Numbered from the stretch's first letter, positions 1-8,706 are shown. The stretch: DNA of 64,000 nt from Slackia heliotrinireducens DSM 20476 (GCF_000023885.1 NC_013165.1:62001-126000); one strand, 5' to 3'. Program-made: numbers and translations. The notes: generated from the sequence alone by a model not told the origin.

Positions 1-572
1 ACCAGGTCGCCTACCGCGTAACCTTCCTTGGTGTAGCCGAGCCAATCTAGCTCGCCCTTGGGGGAGCCGTGGCAGGTCAGGCAGGACTGCTCGATGCGGA
101 TGGGGCGCAGGTACCGGTACTGGTCGGTGCCGGTGGAGTTGTCCACGTTTTCGTACGCGACGACGGTCGGGTCCTGCTCGAAGAGTTCCATGGCGGCGCG
201 TTCGAAGTCGTCCGGCGCATCATCGGTGTTGCGGGGTTGAAGCGACGTGTAGCGGATGGTGCTTTCGGACATGTCGCTGAACCGAGCCGCCACCGACTTG
301 GCGGAAATGATGCAGACGTACCCGTTTGCGCTGGTGGCAGCCTCGTCGGTTTCGGCGACAACGCCCTGGTGCGTCTCGATGTAGTCCCATACGGCGTCCA
401 TCTGGTCGGCCAGAGCCGATGCCTTCTGCGAGGCCGCCTCGATGCTCTGGTCGTGGCTGCGCACGGCGCCGCCGATGATGCCGACGACGGAGAACGCCAC
501 CAGAAGCGCAGCCAGGCACAACAGGAGTTTCCCCTGTATGCCGAGCGGTTTTGTCCGTATGGGTGTGGCCAC
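1..572 (-). CDS. DUF3365-type haem-binding sensor protein, N-terminal part
   Basis: This reading frame is open from a GTG at 572 to the window edge, so only about 190 residues are seen. A purine-rich ribosome site (GAGGGG) lies a few bases before the GTG. After a basic N-terminus there is one hydrophobic segment (about residues 12-35, LLLCLAALLVAFSVVGIIGG), then an extracytoplasmic domain ending in SCLTCHGSPKGE and a GYxxGDL motif. A single CxxCH c-type haem motif with that tail is typical of DUF3365 (Tll0287-like) sensor domains, which usually sit in front of histidine kinase, HAMP or chemotaxis-receptor modules. The output domain lies outside the window, so its role beyond haem/redox sensing at the membrane is inference. 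Confidence 0.7.
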   Translation of the reverse strand, partial: MATPIRTKPLGIQGKLLLCLAALLVAFSVVGIIGGAVRSHDQSIEAASQKASALADQMDAVWDYIETHQGVVAETDEAATSANGYVCIISAKSVAARFSDMSESTIRYTSLQPRNTDDAPDDFERAAMELFEQDPTVVAYENVDNSTGTDQYRYLRPIRIEQSCLTCHGSPKGELDWLGYTKEGYAVGDL

Positions 573-742
573 GATCCCCTCTTCTCGTGAAGAAACAGCG
601 TCCGTTCCTGCGTTTAGGATACCGCCGATTCGCGCGCGTGCGAAGGGCGATGCCGAATCATGAACAAATATCAAGGTGGGCGATATGGAGAAAACGACAC
701 GTGGCTTGGCGAGCGGGGCATTTGGGCCGCGGTCGCATGACG

Positions 743-768
743 AAAAGCCCCGGCCGTGCGGTCGGGGC
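743..768 (-). terminator. Intrinsic terminator of pgi
   Basis: On the minus strand a GC-rich stem (GCCCCGACC pairing with GGCCGGGGC, one wobble) is followed by TTTTC. It lies just downstream of the pgi stop codon. Confidence 0.75.
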
Positions 769-786
769 GGTTGTTCGGATTGGCGG

Positions 787-2520
787 CTATGCGTTCCAGA
801 TGCCGGTGCGGGTGCCGGATTTCAGCTCGAAGACGATGTCGGTCACGGCCTTTTCCAATAGGCGCAGCGTGATGCCGGCGTTGTCGGGCAGATGCAGGTG
901 CACCACGCGCCGTCCGCGGTCGATCAGGATGGCGGTGTCGCCTGCGGCCTGGGCTTTCGCCAGCTCGCCGAGGGATGCGGCCTCCAGCCCCTCCAGCGGG
1001 ATATCGTCGATTTCGCCTGTCGAAACCACCAGGAAGACACCGTTGTTGGTGCCGCCTTTCTGCAGCTGGCCGGTGGAGTGGAGATAGCGCGGGCCCAGTT
1101 CTAGGCAAGACACTACGTTCAGCTCCGAGGCTACCAGGCGGCGGATGCCCTCCAGCGCCTCGCGGCGGTTGTCGCCGGTGAAGGGCACGAAGGCGTCGAA
1201 GGCGAAATAGTCTCCGGGCTCGATGGATGCGAACAGGTTGTACAGCGCGTCGTGCAGGTTGTCAGCGGCCACGGCGGGGCTGCAGGTGACTTCGACTTTG
1301 CCAAGGTCAATCCCGCCGAGGAACGTCTCGGTAAAGCTGGGCTGCGGCATGCCGGACTTCAGGATATCCAGCGTGGCGGCCTTGGGCAGAGCCACGTCGG
1401 GCTGGTCGAAGGGGTTGAGCTCCATAAGCCAACCCACCATGGCGGTGGCGTATTCCCACATGACGAAGTGGGCGAACAGGTCGGTAACATCCGTCACCTC
1501 GTAGGTGCGGCGCGGGTATGCCGGATCGATGCGGTCCAGGCCGAGCTGGAAGTTCTCGCGCTCATCGTCGAGCGGCGTCTCGACCAGGTAGGGAATCACC
1601 GTGCGGTCGCCGTGGTCGATGCTCAGCACCAGCGGGTCGAACTCGATGTTCGGCAGGATGCCCTTGCCGTTCTTGCCGACGCTTTCGGCCACGAGCTGCT
1701 CGATCCACAGACCGAAGGTACGGGCGCGCTTGGGCGTGATCAGGCTGAACTTGTCGCGACCCTCGAGCATGGAGTCGTACATGAACGAGGCCAAGCCGAT
1801 GGCGGGGTTGTCCAGGCTGTCGGCGGAGCAGGCGGCCTCGGCGGCGCGGGCCTTCTCGATGACCTGATCCAGGTCCAGCCCGATGAGTGCAGCCGGAACC
1901 AGGCAGAACACCGACAGCGCGCTGAACCGTCCGCCCACGGTGGGTTCGCCGCTGAACACGGCTCGCCAGCCCTCGTCCAAGGCGCGGGTCTCAAGCTGCG
2001 TGCCCGGGTCGGTGATCGCCACGAAATGCTGCGGCGCGTCTTCTCCCAACGCCTCCGTGAACAGGCGATACACGATGCTCAGGTTCGAGCGCACTTCGAT
2101 GGTGCCGCCGGATTTGCTGGACACCAGCACCAGGGTCTTCTCGAAATTCAGGTTGTGGGTCAGGGCGTGCATGCGCACGGGCGACACGTTGTCCAGCACG
2201 TGGAATTTAAAGTGATAGCGGTCGCCCTTGTTGTATTTGGTGATGGTCATGGGTGCCTGGGAGCTGCCGCCCTGCGCTATTAGCAGGCACGACGTGTATC
2301 CTTCGGCACGCACTTGCTTGGCGAAGGCCTTGATCGCCTCGATGGATACCGGCGGCTGGCTGGCCAGCGTGGCCCAGCCCATGAAGCTGCCCGCGGCTTC
2401 GGGCATGCCTTCGGCGAAATTGTACAGGCCGCCGTCTTTGGCGTGCACGCGACTAGCCACCTTGTTGTCGACAAGGCGTTGCGCGGAGGGATACGAACCA
2501 TTGCAATCGCAGGAGAGCAT
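787..2520 (-). CDS. pgi: Glucose-6-phosphate isomerase
   Basis: Interconverts glucose-6-phosphate and fructose-6-phosphate in glycolysis/gluconeogenesis in the cytoplasm. The 577-residue product has the paired sugar-isomerase (SIS) folds: a GGSSQAP segment near residue 85, the SKSGGT phosphate-binding motif near 135, TDPGTQL near 170 and a C-terminal GTNNGVFLVV region. The frame is open 19 codons further upstream, but ATG 2520 is preceded by GGAAAAGAGG at good spacing and starts the conserved region, so it is preferred. The gene is longer than the compact E. coli enzyme only modestly and matches the Coriobacteria/Firmicutes-type isomerases. It is followed by a hairpin terminator and preceded by hypE on the same strand, about 90 bases away. 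Confidence 0.9.
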   Translation of the reverse strand: MLSCDCNGSYPSAQRLVDNKVASRVHAKDGGLYNFAEGMPEAAGSFMGWATLASQPPVSIEAIKAFAKQVRAEGYTSCLLIAQGGSSQAPMTITKYNKGDRYHFKFHVLDNVSPVRMHALTHNLNFEKTLVLVSSKSGGTIEVRSNLSIVYRLFTEALGEDAPQHFVAITDPGTQLETRALDEGWRAVFSGEPTVGGRFSALSVFCLVPAALIGLDLDQVIEKARAAEAACSADSLDNPAIGLASFMYDSMLEGRDKFSLITPKRARTFGLWIEQLVAESVGKNGKGILPNIEFDPLVLSIDHGDRTVIPYLVETPLDDERENFQLGLDRIDPAYPRRTYEVTDVTDLFAHFVMWEYATAMVGWLMELNPFDQPDVALPKAATLDILKSGMPQPSFTETFLGGIDLGKVEVTCSPAVAADNLHDALYNLFASIEPGDYFAFDAFVPFTGDNRREALEGIRRLVASELNVVSCLELGPRYLHSTGQLQKGGTNNGVFLVVSTGEIDDIPLEGLEAASLGELAKAQAAGDTAILIDRGRRVVHLHLPDNAGITLRLLEKAVTDIVFELKSGTRTGIWNA

Positions 2521-2610
2521 GGAGTCCTCTTTTCCTATGTGGCGCCCTATTGGGCCTTCAACTGGGGATGTGCTCAATAATACCGCAACGGCGGCAGGTA
2601 GTGTGCGGCG

Positions 2611-3636
2611 TTAGCAGATGCGGGGCAGTTGTTCGCCGACGAGCATGTCCAAGATGCGCCTGCTCCCGAAACCGGTTTCCAGGAACACCTTGTTGCCGCG
2701 TTCTGGTTTGCTTGCTTCCACCTGGCCGATGATGGCCGCGTCGGCGCCGTAGACGTTGCCGCGCATGGCCGCCAAGGCGGCTTCGGCCTGTTCAGGCGGC
2801 ACGACGCACACCATCTTGCCCTCGTTGGCAACCTGGAACACGTCGTAGCCCAGCATTTCGCAGGCGCCCAGCACGGCGGGCTTCACGGGCACGTCGTTTT
2901 CGCGGACCACCATGTCCACGCCGCTCTGTTCGGCCAGCTCGTTGAGGGTGGAGGCCAAGCCGCCGCGGGTGGGGTCGCGGAAGCACCGCGCGTCGGGCGC
3001 GGCCGCCAGCACGTCGGCGATCAGGTGGTTGAGCGGCGCCGCGTCAGATTTGAGGTCCGTGGAGAAGGACAGGTCCTCGCGCTGACTCATGACCGTGATG
3101 CCGTGGTCGCCCAGCGTGCCGGAGATCAGAATGACGTCGCCCACCTGGCAATTCGCGCCGGACAGGTTGCGGCCCTCGGGGATGAACCCGATGCCGGCGG
3201 TGTTGATGTAAACGCCGTCGCCGTGCCCGCGGTTGACCACCTTGGTGTCGCCGGTGACCACATGCACGCCTGCCTCTTCGGCTGCGGTCTTGATGCTAGC
3301 GCACACGCGCTGAAGCTCCTCCATGGGGAAGCCCTCTTCCAGCACCATGCCCACGGAGAGGTACTTGACCTCGGCTCCGCTGGTTGCGACGTCGTTGACG
3401 GTGCCGCACACGGCCAAGCGGCCGATGTCGCCGCCGGGGAAGAAATGAGGCGTGACCACGAAGGTGTCCGTGGAGAAGGAGAGGCGCTCACCTGGGGCGG
3501 GAGCCGTCAGCACTGCCGCATCGTTGCCCTGGGCCAGCTCCTCCGACCCGTAGGAGGCGGCGAACACGTCGTCGATGATGCGCTTCATCATGGTTCCGCC
3601 GGACCCGTGGCCCAGCAATACCGTTTCGTCCTTCAT
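2611..3636 (-). CDS. hypE: Carbamoyl dehydratase HypE, NiFe-hydrogenase maturation
   Basis: HypE takes a carbamoyl group from HypF on its C-terminal cysteine and dehydrates it to the cyanide ligand of the NiFe site. The 341-residue product has the AIR-synthase/PurM-like fold: an N-terminal LGHGSGGTMM glycine motif, NDAAVL, FSTDTFVV, GTVNDVA, DPTRGG near residue 220, and the diagnostic C-terminus PRIC with the acceptor cysteine last. The start at 3636 has an AAGAAAGAGGG ribosome site; the frame stays open 21 codons upstream without one. It is separated from hypDCF (8.8-12.5 kb) by trpB2, rlmKL and two R1 repeats, which is unusual since these genes are normally contiguous. No hydrogenase structural gene is in the window. 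Confidence 0.93.
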   Translation of the reverse strand: MKDETVLLGHGSGGTMMKRIIDDVFAASYGSEELAQGNDAAVLTAPAPGERLSFSTDTFVVTPHFFPGGDIGRLAVCGTVNDVATSGAEVKYLSVGMVLEEGFPMEELQRVCASIKTAAEEAGVHVVTGDTKVVNRGHGDGVYINTAGIGFIPEGRNLSGANCQVGDVILISGTLGDHGITVMSQREDLSFSTDLKSDAAPLNHLIADVLAAAPDARCFRDPTRGGLASTLNELAEQSGVDMVVRENDVPVKPAVLGACEMLGYDVFQVANEGKMVCVVPPEQAEAALAAMRGNVYGADAAIIGQVEASKPERGNKVFLETGFGSRRILDMLVGEQLPRIC

Positions 3637-3706
3637 GGGTACCCTCTTTCTTGCGGCTTTGTTTGCTGCTGAAAATGATACTCCAATGGCATGGCGCAAC
3701 CGTGCT

Positions 3707-3966
3707 TTCCGTCAAAATGAGACAATGCCACGCTTGGTTGGGACGGCCGAGGGCGCTGCTGCAACATCTGGAAGACCCCGGAGGTAGGAAACGCGCATTT
3801 TTTGCATTCAGGGTACTGGGAAAGGGGGCTGCAACCCAGGTGTTCGACATCTAAAGGCCGTTTGGGCCTCTCAATATGGTTATAACCACCGAATCCGAAT
3901 GCCGAACGCGCATGGCGATGCAAAAAACGCGCGTTTCCTACCTCCAACAGGTTTGAAATGTGGTGG
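3707..3966. repeat. R1a: 260-bp long-armed repeat, copy 1
   Basis: Near-identical (about 10 mismatches in 260, no indels) and in the same orientation as 6053-6312. The core 3780-3945 is closed by 28-base inverted arms (3780-3807 and 3918-3945, one wobble) starting GGAGGTAGGAAACGCGC. Inside are smaller hairpins: CTGGG/CCCAG (3816-3839), AGGCC/GGCCT around 3855-3869, and GGTT-AT-AACC near 3890. It does not code: short frames through it are inconsistent between strands. It could be a MITE or a structured RNA. It lies between the hypE start and the trp leader. Confidence 0.9.
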
Positions 3967-4109
3967 GCCAGGCGAGGCGGCAGCGCGCCATATGGCAGCA
4001 GGGGACGTTGGACGAGGTGTTCCGATTTGCGTCACAGGGGTGGGGCCGTCGCCGAGGCTTCGCGACGCGGACGGAACGCCCTTGCGGCAAAATATTTCAA
4101 AAATGATAC

Positions 4110-4138
4110 TTGCTTTAGTCTGGTAAAGCGTTTACCAT
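4110..4138 (+). promoter_or_regulatory. Candidate trpB2 promoter with LacI-like palindromic operator
   Basis: TTGCTT (4110-4115), a 17-base spacer and TACCAT (4133-4138) form a plausible sigma-70-type promoter 40 bases before the leader peptide. A 17-base palindrome, TGGTAAAGCGTTTACCA (4121-4137), overlaps the -10 element. Its shape is that of LacI/GalR-family operators, not a classical TrpR site. The regulator is unknown. Confidence 0.5.
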
Positions 4139-4177
4139 GTCTCCAACAGTTCGACCAGAAAGGGATCGGCAACAAGA

Positions 4178-4258
4178 ATGACCACCATGACGAACATGAA
4201 CCTGATCGCAAGCGCCTTCGGCGCCGATCGTCGTTGGTGGTGGAACAAGGGCAGATAG
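4178..4258 (+). CDS. trpL: Tryptophan leader peptide with three Trp codons
   Basis: A 26-residue open frame starts ATG ACC ACC ATG and ends DRRWWWNKGR, with three consecutive TGG codons at 4235-4243 and a TAG stop at 4256-4258. It sits directly before an intrinsic terminator and an overlapping antiterminator and 160 bases upstream of the tryptophan synthase beta-like gene. Tryptophan codons just before a terminator are the hallmark of ribosome-mediated attenuation. Internal ATGs at residues 4 and 7 are alternative starts; the purine stretch AGAAAGGGA lies before the first. Confidence 0.85.
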   Translation: MTTMTNMNLIASAFGADRRWWWNKGR

Positions 4259-4323
4259 GTTTACCGAAGCGCTTGTTCACATTGTTTGGCACTCATGAGC
4301 TCTCGGTAAACCGGGAGCTTTTT
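4258..4323 (+). promoter_or_regulatory. Trp attenuator: terminator plus mutually exclusive antiterminator
   Basis: The terminator stem is 4298-4306 with 4311-4319 (AGCTCTCGG / CCGGGAGCT, loop TAAA) followed by a run of five T (4319-4323). An upstream segment, GGTTTACCG at 4258-4266, is perfectly complementary over nine bases to 4304-4312, which spans the terminator loop and both arms, so the two structures exclude each other. A ribosome stalled at the Trp codons leaves 4258-4266 free to form the antiterminator. A ribosome that reaches the stop codon covers it, so the terminator forms. That reading is inference from established trp attenuation. Confidence 0.85.
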
Positions 4324-4416
4324 CGTTGCCAGACACCTTCTTTCGCCTGCCTGGCAACAGCTCCACGAGTGAAGCATCGTACGCAATCCAGCTGACAGAC
4401 AGGAAAGGAACCCACC

Positions 4417-5829
4417 ATGGAAAACCAGAAGAACCCCTACCGCATCTACCTGCGCGAAGACCAGATTCCCACGCAGTATTACAACCTGCGCGCCGACATG
4501 CCCGAGCCGCCCGAGCCCATGCGTCTGCCCGACGGCACAGTGGCGCAGTTCGAGCACTTGGCACCCGTGTTCGCCGACGAGCTGGTCCGCCAAGAGCTCG
4601 ACAACGAGACGCGCTACGTGGACATCCCCGAGGGAATCCGCGAGATGTACAAGGTGTACCGCCCCAGCCCGCTGTGCCGTGCGTACAACTTGGAAAAGGC
4701 CCTGGGCACGCCGGCCAAGATCTACTACAAGTTCGAGGGAAACAACACGTCGGGCTCGCATAAGCTGAACTCGGCGCTGGCCCAGGCCTACTACGCCCAT
4801 GAGCAGGGGTTGACCACCATCACCACCGAGACCGGAGCCGGCCAATGGGGCACCGCGCTGTCCGAGGCAGCCGCGCACTACGGGCTGAACTGCGACGTCT
4901 TCATGGTGCGCGCATCCTACGAGCAGAAGCCCTTCCGCCGTTCCGTCATGCAGACCTTCGGCGCCCAGGTCACGCCGTCGCCTTCACAGGAAACCGAAAT
5001 CGGCCGCAAGATGTATGCCGACGAGGCGAACCGTTCCGGATCGCTGGGCACCGCCATTTCCGAGGCCGTGGAGCGCGCGCTGCATGTTCCCGAGAACAAG
5101 GGTCGCTACCAGCTGGGATCCGTGCTCAACCAGGTGGTGCTGCACCAGTCCATCATCGGTCTTGAAAGCCTGGCTGCCTTTGATGAGCTGGGCGAATATC
5201 CCGACGTGGTCATCGGCTGCGCTGGCGGCGGCTCCAACCTGGGCGGCCTGATCGCGCCGTTCATGCGTGACAAGCTGACCGGCGAAAAGCCCGATACGCG
5301 TTTCATCGCCGTGGAGCCCGCGAGCTGCCCGAGCCTGACCCGTGGCCGCTACGCCTACGACTTCGCCGATACGGGCCAGACCTGCCCGCTGGTCAAGATG
5401 TACACGCTGGGTAACGGGTTCATTCCCAGCCCCGATCATGCCGGCGGCCTGCGCTACCACGGCATGAGCCCTATCATCTCCAAGTTGAAGCATGACGGGT
5501 ACCTGGACGCCGTCAGCGTGAAACAGACCGACGTGTTCGCGGCGGCCGAAGAGTTCGCCAAGTTGGAAACCATCCTGCCCGCGCCCGAAAGCGCTCATGC
5601 CATTTGCGTCGCCATGGAAGAGGCCCGCAAGTGCGCCGAAACCGGTGAGGAGAAGGTCATCCTGTTCGGCCTGACCGGCACCGGGTACTTCGACATGACG
5701 GCCTATGAGGCGTTCAACAACGGGACCATGGTCGACCACGTTCCCACCGACGAGGAGCTGGAGCGCGGATTTGCCACCATTCCTGCGGTGCCCGGCATCC
5801 AGGACGCAGGCGGCGCACCCGTGGCATAG
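4417..5829 (+). CDS. trpB2: Tryptophan synthase beta chain-like protein (TrpB2 type)
   Basis: A PLP enzyme that condenses indole with serine (TrpB2 enzymes are also reported to prefer O-phosphoserine). The 470-residue length and the long N-terminal extension (IYLREDQIPTQYYNLRADMPE) mark the TrpB2 rather than the TrpB1 group. Visible motifs are RPSPLCRA, the lysine-bearing EGNNTSGSHKLNSA near residue 110, TETGAGQWG, the phosphate-binding CAGGGSNLGG near 270, and GLTGTGYFD at the C-terminus. There is no trpA beside it, so it probably scavenges free indole or partners a distant TrpA. The start ATG has an AGGAAAGGAA ribosome site. Expression appears controlled by the leader/attenuator and a palindromic operator upstream. 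Direct R1 repeats flank the whole unit. Confidence 0.92.
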   Translation: MENQKNPYRIYLREDQIPTQYYNLRADMPEPPEPMRLPDGTVAQFEHLAPVFADELVRQELDNETRYVDIPEGIREMYKVYRPSPLCRAYNLEKALGTPAKIYYKFEGNNTSGSHKLNSALAQAYYAHEQGLTTITTETGAGQWGTALSEAAAHYGLNCDVFMVRASYEQKPFRRSVMQTFGAQVTPSPSQETEIGRKMYADEANRSGSLGTAISEAVERALHVPENKGRYQLGSVLNQVVLHQSIIGLESLAAFDELGEYPDVVIGCAGGGSNLGGLIAPFMRDKLTGEKPDTRFIAVEPASCPSLTRGRYAYDFADTGQTCPLVKMYTLGNGFIPSPDHAGGLRYHGMSPIISKLKHDGYLDAVSVKQTDVFAAAEEFAKLETILPAPESAHAICVAMEEARKCAETGEEKVILFGLTGTGYFDMTAYEAFNNGTMVDHVPTDEELERGFATIPAVPGIQDAGGAPVA

Positions 5830-5893
5830 GCGCCAATCGCCAAGCAAAGGGAGGGCGGCGAGCCTGCAGCATAGGGCCTATCGCCAGGCAAGA

Positions 5894-5922
5894 GGAGGGC
5901 GGCATCGCGTCGCCCTCCTTCT
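5894..5922 (+). terminator. Terminator after trpB2
   Basis: GGAGGGCG (5894-5901) pairs with CGCCCTCC (5911-5918) and is followed by TTCT. The preceding 70 bases are an imperfect tandem duplication: GCATAG plus a GGAGGGCGGC-ending block occurs twice (about 5824-5855 and 5869-5905). Confidence 0.6.
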
Positions 5923-6052
5923 ATATGGATAGGGAAATGCTCCGGCGTTGTTGCTGGAGGGCGTTCTTCGGGTTTGGCGCGATTCTTGCCCGGGGTGCTC
6001 CGGGTTCGGGCGCACGCCTTCTAAAGCCGGCGGAATGGCCGTGTTCGGTCCG

Positions 6053-6312
6053 TTCCGCAAAAATGAGACAATGCCACGCTTGGTTGGGGCGGTCGAGGGC
6101 GCTGCTGCAACATCTGGAAGACCCCGGAGGTAGGAAACGCGCATTTTTTGCATTCAGGGTACTGGGAAAGGGGGCTGCAACCCAGGTGTTCGACATCTAA
6201 AGGCCGTTTGGGCCTCTCAATGTGGTTAAAACCACCGAATCCGAATGCCGAACGCGCATGGTGATGCAAAAAACGCGCTTATCCTACCTCCAACGGGTTT
6301 GAAATGTGGTGG
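6053..6312. repeat. R1b: 260-bp long-armed repeat, copy 2
   Basis: Second copy of R1, same orientation as 3707-3966, lying between trpB2 and rlmKL. The left arm is identical. The right arm carries two extra mismatches, so the closing stem is slightly weaker. The small internal hairpins are kept. Downstream, 6412-6426 is a separate palindrome (CCCGTAT-C-ATACGGG) followed by a short T run, of unknown role. Confidence 0.9.
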
Positions 6313-6481
6313 AGCACGCCGCGCAATGCGTCCCCATTCACATTGGTCCTGCAGGATTTAAAGGCGTTCCAGCGGATTCGGCGCGGCGTGGGACCGCGCA
6401 CACTGCTGCAACCCGTATCATACGGGCTACTGTTTTTGACTTTCGCCGGCGGCTGACGCCGGTTTTCGATGGGAGCCCGAC

Positions 6482-8671
6482 ATGCCCGAACGCGCCGACC
6501 AACTAGAGTTTTTCGCACGCTGCGCCAGCGGTTTCGAGGACCAGCTGGCAGCGGAGCTGACGCAGATTCGGTGCCGTCGGGTCAGGCCGCTTCACGGAGG
6601 CGTCGCGTTCTTCGGCGCCTACGAGGACGGGCTGCGCGCGTGCCTGCACAGCCGCGTGGCCACCCGCGTTCAGCTGGTGCTCGGCCGCGTGAGCGCCCGC
6701 AACGCCGATGCGCTGTACGACGGCGTGCGCGCGCTGCCCTGGGAGACGCTGGTCGCACCGGGCGCCACCATTGCCATGCGCGCCACGGGTCAGAATTCAA
6801 ACTTGCGGAACACCCAGTTCACAGCCCTGAAAGTGAAAGATGCCGTGTGCGACCGGCTGGCCGCCGAGCGCGGGGCGCGTCCCGACGTGGACGGCTCCGA
6901 CCCCGATTTCTCGGTCGACATCCTGCTGCATCGTGACAAGGCCACCATCTCGTTGAACCTGGCTGGTCCCGTGCTGCACAAGCGCGGCTACCGCGAGCCG
7001 GGCGTGCAGACTGAGGCACCTTTAAAGGAGACGCTGGCCGCAGGCATGCTGCTGGCGGCCGGCTGGGATTCGATGGTCGCCGACGGCATGGGATTCGCCG
7101 ATCCCATGTGCGGCAGCGGCACCCTGGCCATCGAGGCAGCGCTGATCGCCACCCGCGCCGCGCCCGGCCTGCTGCGCAACCGCTGGGGCTTTACGGCGTA
7201 TATGCCCCACGACCCTGCGGCGTGGGAGAGGCTTGTGGCCGAAGCGGAGGCGGCGCGCGTGCCCGCTTGGGAGTCGGGCGTTCGCATTCTCGCAGGTGAC
7301 ATGAATGAAGAAGCCGTTGCTGTGGCGCGGGCCAACGCCGAGCGCGCCGGGGTGGCAGAGCTTATCGAGTTCTACGTGGACGATGCCGCGAACTTGGGCA
7401 CGCACCTGAAGCGGGGTCGCCGTTTGAGCGGCGGGCTTGTGGCGTGCAACCCGCCCTACGGGCATCGCCTGCTTTCGGGCGAGGATCTTTCGCAGGTGTA
7501 TGCTGCGTTGGACAGCGCCACGGCTAAGCTTGGTGGCGGGTGGCAGCTGGCTATTATTTCGCCTGATGAGGGAGTCGATACGGGGCTGGGGCGTATGCCT
7601 GAGCGGTCGATTGCCTGCCACAACGGCCCGCTGGACACGAGCCTTCGCATATACGATTTGGGCAAGGCAGCTGCGAGGCTTTCAATCCCGTCGCTGTCTG
7701 GGTCCGATTCCGTTGTGCCAGTGGCCGAAGGCGCAAGCGAGCAGTTCGCCGCACGTTTTCGCAAAGTGGCCAAGGAGCGCGCCAAGTGGGCCCGCAAAGC
7801 CGGGGTGCACAGTTACCGAGTCTACGACGCCGACCTGCCCGAATACGCGTTTTCGGTCGACGTGTTCCGCAGCGCCGAAGACGACGGGCTGCTGGTGCGT
7901 GTGGAGGAGCATCGCGCCGGCTCGAACGTGGATGCCGACCGGGCGAACCGCCGTGTTTTCGACGGTCTGGCCATTGTTTCCGCCGTGTTGGATGTGCCGC
8001 GTGAGCGGGTGTTTTGCAAGCGTGCTCGCCAGGAGAAGAGCCGCCCGGCCGCAGAGCCGGTGTGGGTCGACGTGCGCGAGTCGGATTTCGTGTTCGACAT
8101 GGATATCGCCTCGCAGCGCGAGTGCGGTTTGCCGCTGGACATGCGTCCTGTGAGGGAACTCCTGCGCGCCCATGCCGCCAGCAAGCGTTTTGCCTGCTTG
8201 CTGGCCCATGGCGGGGCGCCTTCGGTGTATGCCGCGGCTGGCGGCGCCGTAAGCACCGTGACGGTGGACCCGGCCGATCCATTCCTGGAGCAGGCCGATC
8301 ACGCTCTTTATGTCAACGGATTCCGTGGCCGCGAGCACGACCTGGTGTGCGACGACCCTCTGGATTGGGCTCGCCGCGAAGCGCGAGCTGGCCGCACGTA
8401 CGACCTGGTGTTTTGCGACCTGTCGGCATTCCCTTCGTCTCGCAGCCACGATTTGATTGCCGACCACATGTCTGTAATCCAACAAATAGTACGCATCTTG
8501 TCGCCCGAAGGAAAACTGGTTCTGACCTGCCATGATCGCAGGTTCAATCTGTCGGACAAGGCTTTCGGCGGCCACGGTCTAACGGCGCAGGACATTACCG
8601 CAGACACCATCGGCCACGATTTCACCCGCACGCCGAAGATTCACCGGGCTTTCCTGATTGGCCACGAATAA
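6482..8671 (+). CDS. rlmL: Bifunctional 23S rRNA guanine methyltransferase RlmK/L
   Basis: In gamma-proteobacteria this fusion makes m2G2445 (RlmL part) and m7G2069 (RlmK part) in 23S rRNA using SAM. The 729-residue product carries an N-terminal THUMP RNA-binding region (about residues 45-155), the UPF0020-type methyltransferase with DPMCGSGTLAIEAA near 205 and the catalytic NPPYGHRL near 325, and a C-terminal Rossmann methyltransferase (about 480-729) with CDLSAFPSSR and GKLVLTCHDRRFNL. Both halves look intact. The length fits the family's roughly 700 residues. It is a single gene with its own hairpin terminator. Confidence 0.9.
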   Translation: MPERADQLEFFARCASGFEDQLAAELTQIRCRRVRPLHGGVAFFGAYEDGLRACLHSRVATRVQLVLGRVSARNADALYDGVRALPWETLVAPGATIAMRATGQNSNLRNTQFTALKVKDAVCDRLAAERGARPDVDGSDPDFSVDILLHRDKATISLNLAGPVLHKRGYREPGVQTEAPLKETLAAGMLLAAGWDSMVADGMGFADPMCGSGTLAIEAALIATRAAPGLLRNRWGFTAYMPHDPAAWERLVAEAEAARVPAWESGVRILAGDMNEEAVAVARANAERAGVAELIEFYVDDAANLGTHLKRGRRLSGGLVACNPPYGHRLLSGEDLSQVYAALDSATAKLGGGWQLAIISPDEGVDTGLGRMPERSIACHNGPLDTSLRIYDLGKAAARLSIPSLSGSDSVVPVAEGASEQFAARFRKVAKERAKWARKAGVHSYRVYDADLPEYAFSVDVFRSAEDDGLLVRVEEHRAGSNVDADRANRRVFDGLAIVSAVLDVPRERVFCKRARQEKSRPAAEPVWVDVRESDFVFDMDIASQRECGLPLDMRPVRELLRAHAASKRFACLLAHGGAPSVYAAAGGAVSTVTVDPADPFLEQADHALYVNGFRGREHDLVCDDPLDWARREARAGRTYDLVFCDLSAFPSSRSHDLIADHMSVIQQIVRILSPEGKLVLTCHDRRFNLSDKAFGGHGLTAQDITADTIGHDFTRTPKIHRAFLIGHE

Positions 8672-8673
8672 AG

Positions 8674-8706
8674 AAAGAGGCAAGGGTCGGTGTCCTTGCC
8701 TCTTTT
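8674..8706 (+). terminator. Terminator after rlmKL
   Basis: An 11-bp perfect stem (AAGAGGCAAGG / CCTTGCCTCTT) with an eight-base loop ends in a T run, directly behind the stop codon. Confidence 0.85.

Noticed and set aside
2629-3672. 347-codon open frame antisense to hypE
   Set aside because: Shadow; hypE has all motifs and a ribosome site.
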